64,000 nucleotides of DNA, taken from positions 4,901,056-4,965,055 of the forward strand of contig JASKMD010000008.1 of assembly GCA_030144725.1 (NCBI GenBank), read 5' to 3'. The position numbers were made by a program, and so were the translations under genes. The notes under the pieces are model-generated. The model was not told the DNA's origin. It saw nothing but the letters and a program-made list of their open reading frames with translations, and did not search any database. Positions within the stretch are counted from its first letter, which is position 1; each line of letters starts with the position of its first letter. Of the stretch, positions 11,276-21,739 are shown piece after piece. This DNA is from Haematococcus lacustris (Eukaryota; Chlorophyta; Chlorophyceae; Chlamydomonadales; Haematococcaceae).

Positions 11276-11611
11276 GGTATCATTTGAGAAGAGGATACAC
11301 GGCTAATGACCTCCACCGTTTTCTTCCTTACATCTTACAGTTTACATCTTACAAATCACGTTGTGTGGCATGGAACTGAACGGAAGCTCTTTGAAAGCTT
11401 TTTGAAAGCTTTTGTACCATGCAACTTTCTTCTCTTATTGGTTCAAAGTTGTTGCTGATTGCTAATTCAAGACTGCACTGCCACACACCTACAGCTTGCT
11501 GCTGCTGCTCATGCTCTGCAGCACATGCACTACAACCTGCTGCTGCTGCTCATGCACTGAAGCACACCCGCAGCCTGCTGCTACCTGCAGCATGCACTGC
11601 CACACACCTAC

Positions 11612-11940
11612 AGGCAGGTCAGGTCAGGTCAGGTCAGGGCAAGTCAGGTCAGGGGCAACGCAAGGCTGGGAGGTGGTGGGGCAGGGCTGGGAGGGGGTGG
11701 GGCAGGGTTGGGCAGGGAGGGGAGGGGCAATGCAAGGCAGGGATGGGGTGGGGCGGGGCTGGGAGGTGGTGGGGCAGGGATGGGCAGGGATGGGAGGGGC
11801 AACGCAAGGCAAGAAGGGGGTGGGGCAGGGTTGGGCAGGGAGGGGAGGGGCAATGCAAGGCAGGGATGGCGTGGGGCAGGGCTGGGAGGGGGTGGGGCAG
11901 GGCTGGGAGGGGGTGGGGCAGGGCTGGGATGGGGTGGCAT
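11612..11940 (+). repeat. G-rich minisatellite (GGTCA then GGTGGGGCAGGGCTGGGA)
   Basis: Starts as (GGTCA)n at 11613-11655, then about 40-70-bp higher-order units of GGGCTGGGAGGNGGTGGGGCA. All open frames across it (Gly/Arg-rich on +, Pro/Cys-rich on -) are products of the repeat. Confidence 0.85.
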
Positions 11941-12701
11941 GACAACAACACCAAAGGCATGACAACAAAACCAAAATGCTCATGGGTGGGTGGGCGGGTG
12001 ACTGGGTGCACCTTGCTGTGTAGCGGCACTACGGCTGCCTCCCCAGCCAGCTGCGGCACAGAGCTTGGCCCCCCCGGCGCTAGTCGCACTAGGGGTGGCC
12101 CCCTCGCCAGCGGCAAGCCTGCGGCTGCCCTCCCCACCAGCTGCGACACAGAGGTTTAATCCGTGTCCAGCAGTTGCATTGGGGTGGGCCCCCCGTTAGC
12201 GGTTGGTCTGTAGCTGCCTCCCCCACCACCTGCAGCACAGGGGTCGCCAGCAAAAGCGAGATTGGATTCCACGCCAGCAGCGTGTGTGCGACTGTCCTCA
12301 GCGCCAAGAGCTGCAGCAACGGTAGCAAAACCATTGCTACATTACTGCCTGCTTGCTTGCATGCTACTCTGGCTAGGCCTGAGCGGACTTCCAAGCTGCA
12401 CACTGACTTGCTCTAGCATCTGAGATAGCTCACCAATCCTTTTGGCAGATGGTTGCTGAGCTGGGCTGGGGCGTGGGCTGCGCAGAGAGGTGCACAGGGG
12501 GGAGGTAACTGTATGCACACAAGCATCAAATCACATCACAAATCAGATTCAAGATCATGCAATCCAGCAGTCATGCAAGCCAAGAATTAGACACAGCGGT
12601 TGCGACAAGTAATCCTGTATCACCAACGACAACAACATTAGCGCAACAACACTAGCACTATTGCATAGCATACCTTGGCAAGGGGATGGGATGCCCCCCA
12701 A

Positions 12702-13564
12702 CTCCACTCCCTTGCATCCGGGCATAGGAGCGCAAAACTCTCACGTCAAACCACGTTTTCGCGTGGGTCTGGCTGCTAGGCCAGCAGAAGAATGAGAGGG
12801 GGTTGGGACTGGTCGACTGAGTGCGTGAAGCGCAAGGGAGCATTAGCTTAAAGCGGTCCTACATGCTGATGTACTCCACCTGCATCACCTGAAGTGGCTT
12901 CAGGGGGGAATCCTCTAGTCTAGTTGCCCCAGAGACACAAGCATGGTGCTGCTAATCCTTGCTGATAGCTGTTTGAAAAACTGACTGCAGGGCTGTCATC
13001 TGAGCTGGCAAGCGCTCCTGATGCTGTGGCGCAGACTCCACATACTCCCGCTTGCGCTGCTCCGAATTGGAACGGGCAGCGGCATCTGATCGCTCCCTGC
13101 GCTCCTGCCAAGGCAGAAAAGCTGCAGAACGCAGGTGCTGCTCCCGCTGCGGTTCCTCCTGTAGCTCGTTTGGCACTGCATTGTGTCCGTCGCTAGTTTT
13201 GGGTGTTGTGGGGGGATTTGGCCTGTCCTGTTGGCTCGCCGCTTAAGCTGTGGCTCGCTAATGCGGCTACATCCCCTGTAACCGCTCCCCTGGCAAGTCC
13301 CTTATGGGCTGCGCGCTTGACCTTATCGAAATAAGAACGGTCCAGGCGGGCTGCGTTTGCTGGGCAGTAACCGCCCACCCCTAACCACCTCTGGGCAGTC
13401 AAGGTTGCGAGTCAAAGCATGCGGAGGAGCCCAGCAAGCCGTTGTGTGGGTGGCTAGTCGCTCGTGCTTGTCGAGTAGCGCGGTTGGGCACTTTGAAACT
13501 TCCCCCATCTACAGCCAACAAACTTCCCCCGTACAGGGGGAACTTTTACCGGGAGACTTGATTG
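12702..13564 (-). repeat. Right terminal inverted repeat of the KDZ element
   Basis: Inverse copy of 7796-8660. The coding-like block repeated here carries a premature stop: TAG replaces the TGG of AISKDW near 12953. Only the left-end copy could therefore contribute to the transposase. Confidence 0.9.
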
Positions 13565-13706
13565 GCTAGCCAGTCCTCTGGTGCTCCGTCAGCTGCCATG
13601 TGTGCTGTCACATGCCTTGTGAGCCTGCAGTCAGCTGCCTTGTGCCTGCTTTGTGAGCCCACACAAGCTAATGAAGTGCCTTGGTATGTGCATATGGTGG
13701 CTACAG

Positions 13707-15183
13707 GTGGCCAACCGATGGGATGCATTGCTGCCTGACCCTCGCCGCCAGAAGCTCGCTAGCCCCAAGCACAACTTCGCGCAAATCGTGCACACCGATG
13801 GAGTCGCCATCAGCGTGATGTTCCTGCGGCCCAAGCCTGCAGCTCCACCCGCAGAGCTGCCGCGGATGGGCAGGGGCGTGGACGCAGTCAACCCACTGGC
13901 CCATCTTCACGCGGAGTGGCTTGGCGTGGACCCTGGCAAAACCAATATGGCCACTGTAGCGCACGAGGAGCGCAGCGCTGCCGGCACAGTGGTGTCCGTG
14001 CGGCACTGGAAGCTTACAGCCGGTCAGTACTACCGGGACAGCGGCATTACGCGGCAGGCCCAGGCGACCAAGACGTGGCTGGCCAAGGTGAAGCCGCAGC
14101 TCACAGCCCTGTCGCGGGTCAGCAGCAAGCCCAGCTCGCTGGCCTCGTACCGGCGGTTCGCCAACACAGTCCTGGCGACGTACGACGCCATGTGGGCCGA
14201 GGTCTCAAAGAAGCGCTGGGCCAACGCCAAGTTCAGGCTGTACTGTGGCAAGATGCGCGTGGTGGCTTCGTTCTGGGCCAAGGTAAGGCCCAGTAGCCGC
14301 TAGCCACGAGCTAGGCAGCTCACCTGGCCAGCTGCTGTTGCTCCTGTTGCTGCCTCTGTTGCTGCTGGTATACCCGACCTTACACATGTGTGCCACTGTG
14401 TGCTGTACCATGTGTGGATGCAGGTCAAGAAGCAGGCACAGAAGCGGTGGCCGGACCGCATCCTGGCCCTGGCCTATGGGGCAGCTAGCTTCAGCGGCAG
14501 CGGCAGCATTGGCTGCAGGGGTGTCCCAGTCAGCCAGATGCGGAAAGAGGCAGTGAAGCAATTCGGGGCAGGGCGTGTGGTGCTGGTGGATGAGTTCCGC
14601 ACAAGCCGGGTCAGCTCAGCCTACAGCCACCCCAGTGAGGCCTTGCCTGGGCAGCCGCCTGAGTCCTTCAGGTGAGAGGGTCAGTGGGGGAGGGCCAGGG
14701 TAGTGCTTGGAGGTGGTGGAGTGAAGGCGGCTTGGTAGGGTCAAGATTGGGAAGGTAAGGAAAAATCTTACAAATGTGCATTGCCCCATGTGTCCATGCA
14801 GGTGGCTGCGGCCAGTGTACAGCGAGGCGAAGCGTTCCCAAGTCAGGGGCTTGATGAGCTCAACAAGCTACAACATCAGGTAAGCAATGACCAGACAATG
14901 CACATGTACATGGCTGCAACATATCCCACATGAGGTGACACATGACATGGCGCATGACTTGACTTCATGCATCTCCCACACCATGTGCAGGTTCTACGAC
15001 CGGGACGTCTCAGCCGCGCTGAACATCCGCCGCTGTGCAGTCGGCCCAGGCCCACGCCCCACCGAGCTGTGCTACTGGGATGGCCGCCCAGCCATGCCAA
15101 AGCCAGGCCGGCCAGGCCAGGAGTGGGTGTACTTGCGTGACAAGGCCCTGTTGCGTAAGTGGCGGCGCAAGTGGCGGCAATAG
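13707..15183 (+). CDS. Fanzor-like protein, exons 2-5 (RuvC nuclease domain)
   Basis: Exons 13707-14282, 14424-14671, 14802-14879 and 14991-15183 join in frame through GT-AG introns of 141, 130 and 111 bp. With exon 1 they give a 796-residue protein. This half holds the RuvC-like fold of TnpB/Fanzor. Motif I is LGVDPGK (Asp about 507, codon 13929), motif II VVLVDEFRTS (Glu about 681, codon 14592) and motif III YDRDVSAALNI (Asp about 738, codon 15004). Between I and II is the helical insert typical of Fanzor, ending FRLYCGKMRVV. The Cys pairs of the usual TnpB/Fanzor zinc ribbon are replaced by Ser/Tyr (RTSRVSSAYS; GLMSSTSYN). Known family members are RNA-guided DNA endonucleases. Activity here is not shown, and the copy is presently broken by the hAT element in exon 1. 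Confidence 0.8.
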
Positions 15184-15719
15184 CCAGCTACAGCAAGACA
15201 ATCCAAGAAAACAAGATATCAAACCCCTCACAAAGGGGATGTGTGTGAGTGAGAGCTATAGAGTAGGGTAGAGCTCTTGCTAGTAGTAGCCTGGAGGCAC
15301 ACACACCAGAAGGCTGAGCTGAAGTGGGCTTTAGGCACACTGTCAGTAGCCTTTACAACAGCGATCTCGCAGCCTGTGTTTGATTACAACTCATGCATTA
15401 TTTTGGTGCTGCATGAGGGCTGTAGGGATCAAAACTTGTAACATGAGTACCTCTTACACTTTTTTGCGTGCCATGAGTTATTGTGGCGCTGCACCGTTGG
15501 CCTGCATGTTCCGCTGAGCCTGTGCTGGCGGCGGTCAACCTAAGTGTCCGAGGCGTTGCGATTACGCTGTCTGTTTCGCTGCATTTTTCTAACGCGCTTC
15601 GCTAACTGTGGCGCTAACTGCCTGCGATGTCCTGGCTTTTCCTGTTAGTTTTATGTGTATTTAGAGTCTGTATCCATATCCTGTTAGTTTTATGTGACTC
15701 CACTATCAACTACCCTCCA
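15184..15719 (+). other. 3' flank of the Fanzor-like gene
   Basis: No gene is seen. A small hairpin AACCCCTCACAAAGGGG lies at about 15222-15238, and TTGTAAC near 15434 could be the poly(A) signal. The conserved 3' block that follows the other Fanzor subfamily is absent. Confidence 0.4.
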
Positions 15720-15880
15720 CTACCAAAGCGCTTTACACACGACTTGGCATTTGATACACATTGTCCTAACACGTCCTCGACACCTAACAGCCCACCGCCA
15801 AGCAGCGTTTGAATTCCGTTGTGTCTTGCACGGGATCCGAGCTTCTGGACGGGAGCTGCTGGCACTGTAACATGAGCACC
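15720..15880 (+). repeat. Direct repeat, right copy (partner at 4829-4979)
   Basis: Same ordered words as 4829-4979, about 150 bp, diverged by substitutions and small indels. It ends at the ATG of the small frame 15872-16069. Confidence 0.7.
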
Positions 15881-16069
15881 GCGGACCGCGGAAGCACTGC
15901 TGGGCGTCGCAGCGTCAAAGCTCAGACCCTGGATAGTCTGTCGGACAAGGTGTGGAGGGCGCAAAATGAACGCCCCTTCCTCGTTGAACCTAAAGATACA
16001 GACGTCCCCGCAGCTCCGGGACAAATGCCTGCAATTGGCAAAGCAACGTCGCCATCACATCCTGGCTAG
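15872..16069 (+). CDS. Small open frame, unknown
   Basis: 65 codons from an ATG in CTGTAACATGAGCACC. The product is hydrophilic, Ser/Ala/Pro-rich, and ends ATSPSHPG. I do not recognise it. The repeat just upstream also precedes an ATG at 4974, but that frame stops after 10 codons. It may be a first exon or a relic. Confidence 0.25.
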   Translation: MSTADRGSTAGRRSVKAQTLDSLSDKVWRAQNERPFLVEPKDTDVPAAPGQMPAIGKATSPSHPG

Positions 16070-16454
16070 TCGCCGTGCGGCCTTCCTTGGAGGGAGCCAG
16101 GTGGGAGCTGGCTCGACAAAGACCCACACTGCTGCCCACATACTCCAGACCTTGTGCCATTGGAAGAGAAGGGAGGGGTCATGTGCAGGCCGCGATTGCC
16201 TTGCACTGAAGCTGGTGGGCCGCATTAGCACTCACTGGAGCGTGGTTTCATAACCCAAAGCAGGTGCCTAACCCTGAAACTTCAAAGCTTAACCATAGCA
16301 TTAAACGTCAAGTTACTCGACTTACTGCTCCCTGCCATCTTAATGAGGCGATCGACATTGCACATGATTGTTGAACAACATATAGCTGAGGAACTAAGAG
16401 ATGCTTCACAGAGCAGCAGGTTGCGCCATTGCAGTCACTATGGTTGTGATGATC

Positions 16455-17183
16455 CTAGGCTTCACCTCGAGGTAATAGTCACACAGCTGCTTGCTCAGCC
16501 ACTGGTGTGCCTTGGTGCCTGGGCAGCACAGCGCCCTGAGGCCAGGCCACCAGTACAGCTGCAAGGGGTGCTGCCTGCTCTCCCCAATGCGCTAAAGGTT
16601 CAGCGCTATTTGTTTAGTCCCTGTCCATCCACCTGCCTGCGGCTGGCATAGAGGGGGGGTCCCAGCTGGCTAGCCATTATCAGTCTGGGCAGCCTTGGCA
16701 AGCAAGGGGTGCTGGCGGCGTGGTGCTGGCAGCGGGGTGATGGGTTCAGGCTGTGAGGCTACTGGCTGTGTGACTGCCTTGCCCTTGGCCTTGGCCTTAG
16801 GCTGGCGATGGGGCATGATGGGGCAGCACATGAGGGCCCACGCTGGCGCGTGAAATCGCTGGATCCAGGCTGACTGCAACAGGCGTTCTTGCACCTGACT
16901 TGCTGGGGGGACCCAGCCTGCAGACCTGGTGGCCTGGCGGCGGTCCAGCCGCTACCGACAGGGCTAAGGGCCATTGATAGCAGAGCCAACATAGCTGGAG
17001 CCATCTCGTCCACTGCCACCACCTTGCTCCAACCTGGACCTCTCCACCCCCCTGGCACCAGACCAGCACAGCCTCAGCACCAGCACCCACCCCGTGTGCC
17101 AATGCCAGCCCTGCTGAAGGAGATGACCACCTGCTTGACACAGCCCCAGTGCTACTTAAGCAGGGCCTCAGCTTCCTGCACAA
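16455..17183 (-). pseudogene. Degenerate Fanzor-like C-terminal copy
   Basis: On the minus strand, reading from 17183 down, decayed versions of the second Fanzor subfamily appear. These are a GTGGGxW-like Gly/Trp stretch, VVAVDEMAP in place of VVLVDEHHAT, then QERLLQSAW and a Pro/Ala/Lys linker. The RuvC-III region near 16620 reads DRD followed by stops, then ALNL, stop, RIGESR. Multiple stops and frameshifts make it clearly inactive. The usual tail is replaced by unrelated sequence near 16490. Confidence 0.65.
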
Positions 17184-17340
17184 GCTGTAGGGCCCCTAGG
17201 TCATGACCGGACTGGCCTTAACTGCCTCCTGCACCTGCACCTGGACTGGCCTTAACCGCACCCTGCACCTGGATTGGCCTTTGCTACCTCCTGCACCTGC
17301 CGGCATCGCTCTTACTGGCTGAGCTACTGCACTTCACTGT

Positions 17341-17646
17341 GTGTGGTCTGTGAGGCGGCTGACCTGTGCCTTGATGCAGCTCGCAGAGTCAGACATCCGA
17401 TCTGAGATCAAGCGCTGCGTGAAGGAGAGCTGTGCCACAGAGGCCGTCCAGCACTCTGTGCAGCCTCCCCTTGCCGCGCCATGGCCCAGCCAAGATGAAG
17501 TTGAGCATGAGCTGAACTGCCACCTGGGGGAGGAGGAGCGGGCAGCCCTGGAGGAGTGGCTGTACCAGGAGGTGGTGGAGCAGCAGATGCAGGAGTGGGC
17601 GCTGGAGATGGAGGCGTACCAGGGTGCGGCACAGCCTGGTGGCTGA
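17341..17646 (+). CDS. Hypothetical acidic helical protein or exon
   Basis: 101 codons. The C-terminal 60 residues are Glu/Gln-rich and predicted helical (EEERAALEEWLYQEVVEQQM), and the N-terminal part has ESDIRSEIKRCVKESC. No family is recognised with confidence. The sequence looks protein-like, but there is no clear splice or promoter context. Confidence 0.3.
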   Translation: MWSVRRLTCALMQLAESDIRSEIKRCVKESCATEAVQHSVQPPLAAPWPSQDEVEHELNCHLGEEERAALEEWLYQEVVEQQMQEWALEMEAYQGAAQPGG

Positions 17647-18784
17647 GGCGGTAGAGCAGGGCTGTGCAGGTGCAGACGCGAACCGATAACTACCACTTTA
17701 GCCACCTTTACTGACGGCGCGCAAACCAGCTCACACCAGCTCATAGCTGCTTATACCAGCGTGTTACTCCGCCACATCACTCTCGCACCTGTAAAGGGCA
17801 CCTCCAAAGGGCACCTCCAAAGGGCTCCAAAGGGTGTGGTTATGAGGCTGGGGCACAGCACAGCGCAACGGCGGGGGAGGCAACACCGCAGGTTAGGGCC
17901 GAGGGCGGGGAGGAGAGGATGAGTAGCTGCAGGGTGCTGCTAGGTTGGCAGGCGTGCAGCGCTGTATCAGCGTCTCCTGGGGCCGCGAGTGTTCAGTATA
18001 GTGTGCTGCACTGTGCGCTGTCAGTGAGCCTGTCTGGCATGCTGGCAGCTGCTAGTCGTCACCTCCTCTAGTGTAGCGCCATGCGCCGCTGTGGCACACT
18101 TTGGCATGCTGGCAGTAGCTTGTCACCACCCCCTCCCTGCCACACCACCCTCCCTGGCGTGTCCTGGCTGGGGCTGCAGGGAGGTGCCTGGCGGGGGCTG
18201 AGGCCGCACCTGACAGGGACAGTGAGGGGACGGAGTTTGTGCTGTGCCCCAGCTGCCGCCAGTGCAGGTGAGCCGTGGCCTCAAGTGTCGGGCACTGATG
18301 CAGGCTGGTGAGGCAGTGCTGCGAATGTAGACCTGGTCCTTGACCAGTCATGGCCAGCAGCCTGGATGCATGCAGCCCAGCCAGTATCAGGGCATGCCCC
18401 GCTGCTGCCCTTTTTGCCCAGGATGCGGGCTGGGGCGGCAGTGTGATGTCAACAAAGTGGCCACAGGGGGTTTGCAGCGCAGGGTACCAGGGCTGCTGCG
18501 TCCTGCTGGGCTGTGAGCCATGGCAGAGGGAACACACTGCAGCGCACTGGCCAGTGTCAGTGTGTTCAGCGCACCTTTCAGTGAGAAGCATGTCCTCAAG
18601 CAGCCATGCACGAGGGCGTGCCATGGTGGCAGGCAGGCCTATACAGTTCCTCGTTCTTATGCTATTCTGCCCTATGCTGCCCTGTTCTGAACCACCCCAT
18701 CGTCATGTTCACTGCTGTTCATCCAGGATTTCATTACTTTGCTTTGCCAGCACCAGGCCCTATCCGTCAGTGTGCAGCTATTCA
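17647..18784. other. Unassigned GC-rich stretch
   Basis: A 190-codon frame on the minus strand (18052-18624) is open. It has no recognisable motif and overlaps competing frames, so I do not call it. CTCCAAAGGGCAC repeats occur at about 17800-17835. Confidence 0.3.
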
Positions 18785-19030
18785 GTACCTTGGCTCTCAA
18801 CCTTAAGCCTTCATTGCAGTCGAACACTAATTGTGGACCACCACAAAACGGTGTTTGTCTGTGTGGAGTTCCCATCACATGGCATGCACGTGGCTTATAC
18901 CTGGCATACACATGGTCATGGTCGCCTACCACCTACAGCATTGCCTGACCCCGGAGGGCTATGATGCAGAGTGGGCATGACAAACATGCACTAAGTGTAA
19001 GCTGATAAGAGCTCAAGAGGGGGAGGCACA
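18785..19030 (-). ncRNA. Conserved structured 3' block after a Fanzor-like stop (candidate right end or guide RNA)
   Basis: Directly downstream, on the minus strand, of the Fanzor-like stop at 19031-19033. It shares long blocks with 38049-38290. It contains the hairpin GCATG-5nt-CATGC (18975-18989) starting 42 nt after the stop, then GGTCAGGCAAT and CATGACCATGT. TnpB and Fanzor guide RNAs often come from the gene's 3' end and the transposon right end. A guide-RNA role is an inference from position, conservation and stem conservation. Confidence 0.45.
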
Positions 19031-19644
19031 CTACTGTGCCACAGCGGGCTGGGCCTTGGGTGGCTTGTCTCGCACCCTTTTGTACCCCAAGCCTGGGTAC
19101 TCTTTGCCCTTGGCTGGCAGCTTCCCTTGCGCTGGCCAGTAGCACAGCTCCAGTGGGCGCCACTTGCTCTCCCCAATGCGCTGCATGTTCAGCGCTGCAA
19201 TGCAGTCCCTGTCCAGCCACCTGCCTGGCTGTGGTGCTGGCTTGGCTTTGTCAGCCTTGCCCTGGGCCTTGCACTTGGTGGGCTGGGTGGGCTCAGCTGC
19301 CTGCTCAGCCTTGTGCGCTTGCTGCGCGTGGCTGGCAGGGAAGTGCTGGGCCCAGGCTCTGAGGCTGATGGCTGTGTGGCTGCCTGGCTGTTGCATGGGG
19401 ACTGTGGGGGCTTGCGGGGGGCCACTACCGGGCACCACATCATGCCCCGCACTGGCTGGTCACGCTGCTGGCTCCAGGCTTGACGCACCAGGCGGTGGTG
19501 CACCTGCCCTGCTGGGGGCTTCCAGTCCGCAGGCCTGGTGGCCTTGCGTTGATTCAGCTGCCTCTCACTCGGCTGTTGGCCATTCACTGCTGAGCTGACC
19601 CTGGTGGTGAGGTGCTCTCCAAAGGGCACCTCCAAAGGGCACAT
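19031..19644 (-). pseudogene. 5'-truncated Fanzor-like copy (RuvC-III end)
   Basis: Starts at TTRVSSAVNGQQP, just after the motif II position, and continues through DQPVRGMMWCP, a Pro/Ala/Lys linker, LDRDCIAALNM and GESKWRPLELCYW to a stop at 19031-19033. One frameshift lies in the linker at about 19310-19340. The motif III Asp is kept, but motifs I and II are absent, so it cannot be a nuclease alone. It belongs to the subfamily also seen at 37.65-38.05 and 60.6-61.8 kb. Confidence 0.75.
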
Positions 19645-21375
19645 GGCCCCTTCAGCATTGTGCAGCTCATGGCCTGCCTGGCCTGGGCTGCTGCCACCAG
19701 CCGGCAGTACTCGGGGGTACCCTGAGCCAGGCTGATACTACCCAGACCATGCCCCTCAGCCAACTGTTGCAGCCTGCCATTTTATTCAGCAGCGACCATG
19801 CATGTCCGCAACAGCTGCGGACAAGGGTGTGCTGCGCCTGCCCGGCTCACAGCCCGCAGTGCCAGCCATGGCTCAGCCCTGAGCACTAGCCAGGCCTTCA
19901 GGCTGCACCGCTGCCGCGCCCTGGCTGTGTAGCCTGGTGCAGGTGCAGGGCCAGCTGGGCTGCCCCCGGGAGGGCTGGCACCTGGCCCTGACCTGCGAGG
20001 GCCCTATGCTCGCCTACACCCGCCAGCAGCTGGCTGCCCTGTATGAGGTGCGTCTGCCTGCCTGCCTGCCTGTCAGCCCACTCCCTACCACCCCTGCTGA
20101 CACAGAGTAACCCACACTCCTGCTTCACACATGGAGCTGGTGGTTGGAATGAGCTGGCACCTGCGCATTCTCCAGTGCACAGTGCGCAGCCCAATGAGCA
20201 CTGAGCAGCAGCAGGGTAGGCCAGCGGTGTGAACCTCATTGGCAGTGTGGGCCCAGGTGACAGCTGTTGAGCCTGAGCGGCCAGCGGCACAGAGCCTGGG
20301 CCAGAAATGTGATGCTGACGCCACTGGGGCCCGGGCCTTGTGCCACCTGCTGGCAGTCATCATTACCATCATCATCACCATCGTCATCATCACAACAACC
20401 ATGATCATCATTACTGCCATCGTCACCATCATCATCGTCACCATCATCACCATTATCATCACCATCATCATCATGATGACACCATGGCCCTCCCCCTGGT
20501 GGCAGTGAGCTGCTGAGTGTGGTGCTGTGCCCCGCCTCATCACCTCCCAGGGCCACAGCAGCAGTATGGTGGCGGCCACTGGGCAGCCTTGCCCCGGCAC
20601 CCTGACCTTCAAGGTGGAGGCGCCGGCCCCTGGCTGCACAGCCCTGGTGGCGCGCTGCACCGCCTGCCAGCTGCTGCAGATCATTGTGTGAGGGGCGAGG
20701 GGGCGGGGGGCAGGGCCAAGGGGGGACGCAGCCATGGGCAGCAGCGGTAGCCACCGCTGCTCCCAATGCAGCCACAGCAGGCATGGCATCGCATATCATT
20801 GCATCACACTGGCGCCATGGATTGGAAGCTTGTGATGATGGAGAGCTGAGCGAGGAGTGCGCGCTAGAAGACACTTTTGTGTCTCCTGGCTGGGTGCAGC
20901 AGCCGATGGCGCATGTACCGCCACGCCCCTTGCTGAAACAGCTTGATAGCAGGAGCAGCACAAACTGCCTGACCTGACCCAACATCCCAGGTGGGGCTCC
21001 CTGGCTGTTGAGTGGCTTCAGCCCCCAGCAGCTGCCTCTGTCCCTCACCCTGAGGCCACGAGGCCGAACAGAGGCTTTATTCCTCGCGGCTCCCTGCCAG
21101 GGTGAAGGGTTGCTCATCACCACCAGCATGGCATCGCCCATCATGGTCATCAAGCCCGCAGCTGATGACATGATGGCCGTGTCACAATGCAGCAGCCAGT
21201 AGGGCAATGAACATGGACAGGCATGCACGTCAGCTAGAATGTGGCAAACTGGACGTTTGCTGAGGGTCAGCTGGCTGAAAGGTAGCCATGAACTCCCGCA
21301 CCCCTTGAAGGGGAGGGCGGCCTAGCACCTCATGGCTGGCGGCTTAAGCGGTGTGAGCCATTTTCCTGACCTTTA
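19645..21375. other. Unassigned GC-rich stretch with an (ATC/CAT)n repeat
   Basis: The + strand has short protein-like pieces (about 20250-20350 and 20540-20690) that could be exons of an unknown gene. An imperfect CAT/ATC trinucleotide tract lies at 20356-20475. The long His/Asp-rich minus-strand frame across it is produced by the repeat. Confidence 0.35.
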
Positions 21376-21585
21376 ATGGCTGGACAGGCCCAGTTTTTGA
21401 CGTGTTTCAGGTTGGGTAATAGCGCTTTGGGGTGGGAGAAGGTAAGGTTTGAGGGAGCCAGATCCATACACCGCGCTTCTAAGTGTTCATCTGCTGGGGT
21501 GCTGGATGATATAAACCACTTCATTCTTGAGTGGGCCGCCACTAGGTCTACCAGGGAGCAGCCGGAGTCTCTAACGACTGTCTAG
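21376..21585 (+). pseudogene. LINE ORF2 C-terminal relic
   Basis: 69 codons reading RLGNSALGW...CSSAGVLDDINHFILEW.ATRSTRE. This resembles the RLG...C..C...(E/D)..HFLLECP..R segment after the reverse transcriptase of non-LTR retrotransposons. The second Cys pair is incomplete. No reverse transcriptase domain is present upstream, which fits a 5'-truncated element. Confidence 0.4.
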
Positions 21586-21739
21586 AAGAAAAAACCTTTT
21601 CCTGTGCACCTAGCCAAGAAGCACATTGCAGAAATTCCAGAACCCCTGGAGGGGGGGAGGCAGTTAAGCGGCCTAACGGCTTGAGCGGTGCACGCCACCT
21701 TCTTCACCAGGGCCGGCCCCGTGCTCCAGAACAGCGCAC

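Larger units (their letters stand above)
7789..13571 (+). mobile_element. KDZ-superfamily DNA transposon with about 0.86-kb terminal inverted repeats
   Basis: The element is 7796-13564 (5769 bp). It starts CAATCAAGTCTCCCGGTAAA and ends with the exact inverse. It is flanked by a perfect 7-bp duplication GCTAGCC (7789-7795 and 13565-13571). The inverted repeats run about 7796-8660 and 12702-13564. The interior encodes a protein with the KDZ (Kyakuja-Dileera-Zisupton) transposase signature, then TGTAA poly(A) signals, tandem repeats and a G-rich minisatellite. It lies wholly inside intron 1 of the Fanzor-like gene. Subtracting the element and one duplication leaves a 165-bp intron, similar in size to the gene's other introns. 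Confidence 0.9.

Noticed and set aside
10370..11940. CRISPR-like arrays
   Set aside because: The repeats are contiguous minisatellites without unique spacers of constant length, and the DNA is eukaryotic.
18052..18624. 190-residue minus-strand gene
   Set aside because: Open frame only; no motif, splice or homology support, with competing frames on the other strand.
20236..21228. 330-residue minus-strand frame with a His/Asp-rich stretch
   Set aside because: The acidic part is the complement of a CAT/ATC repeat and the rest has no motif.
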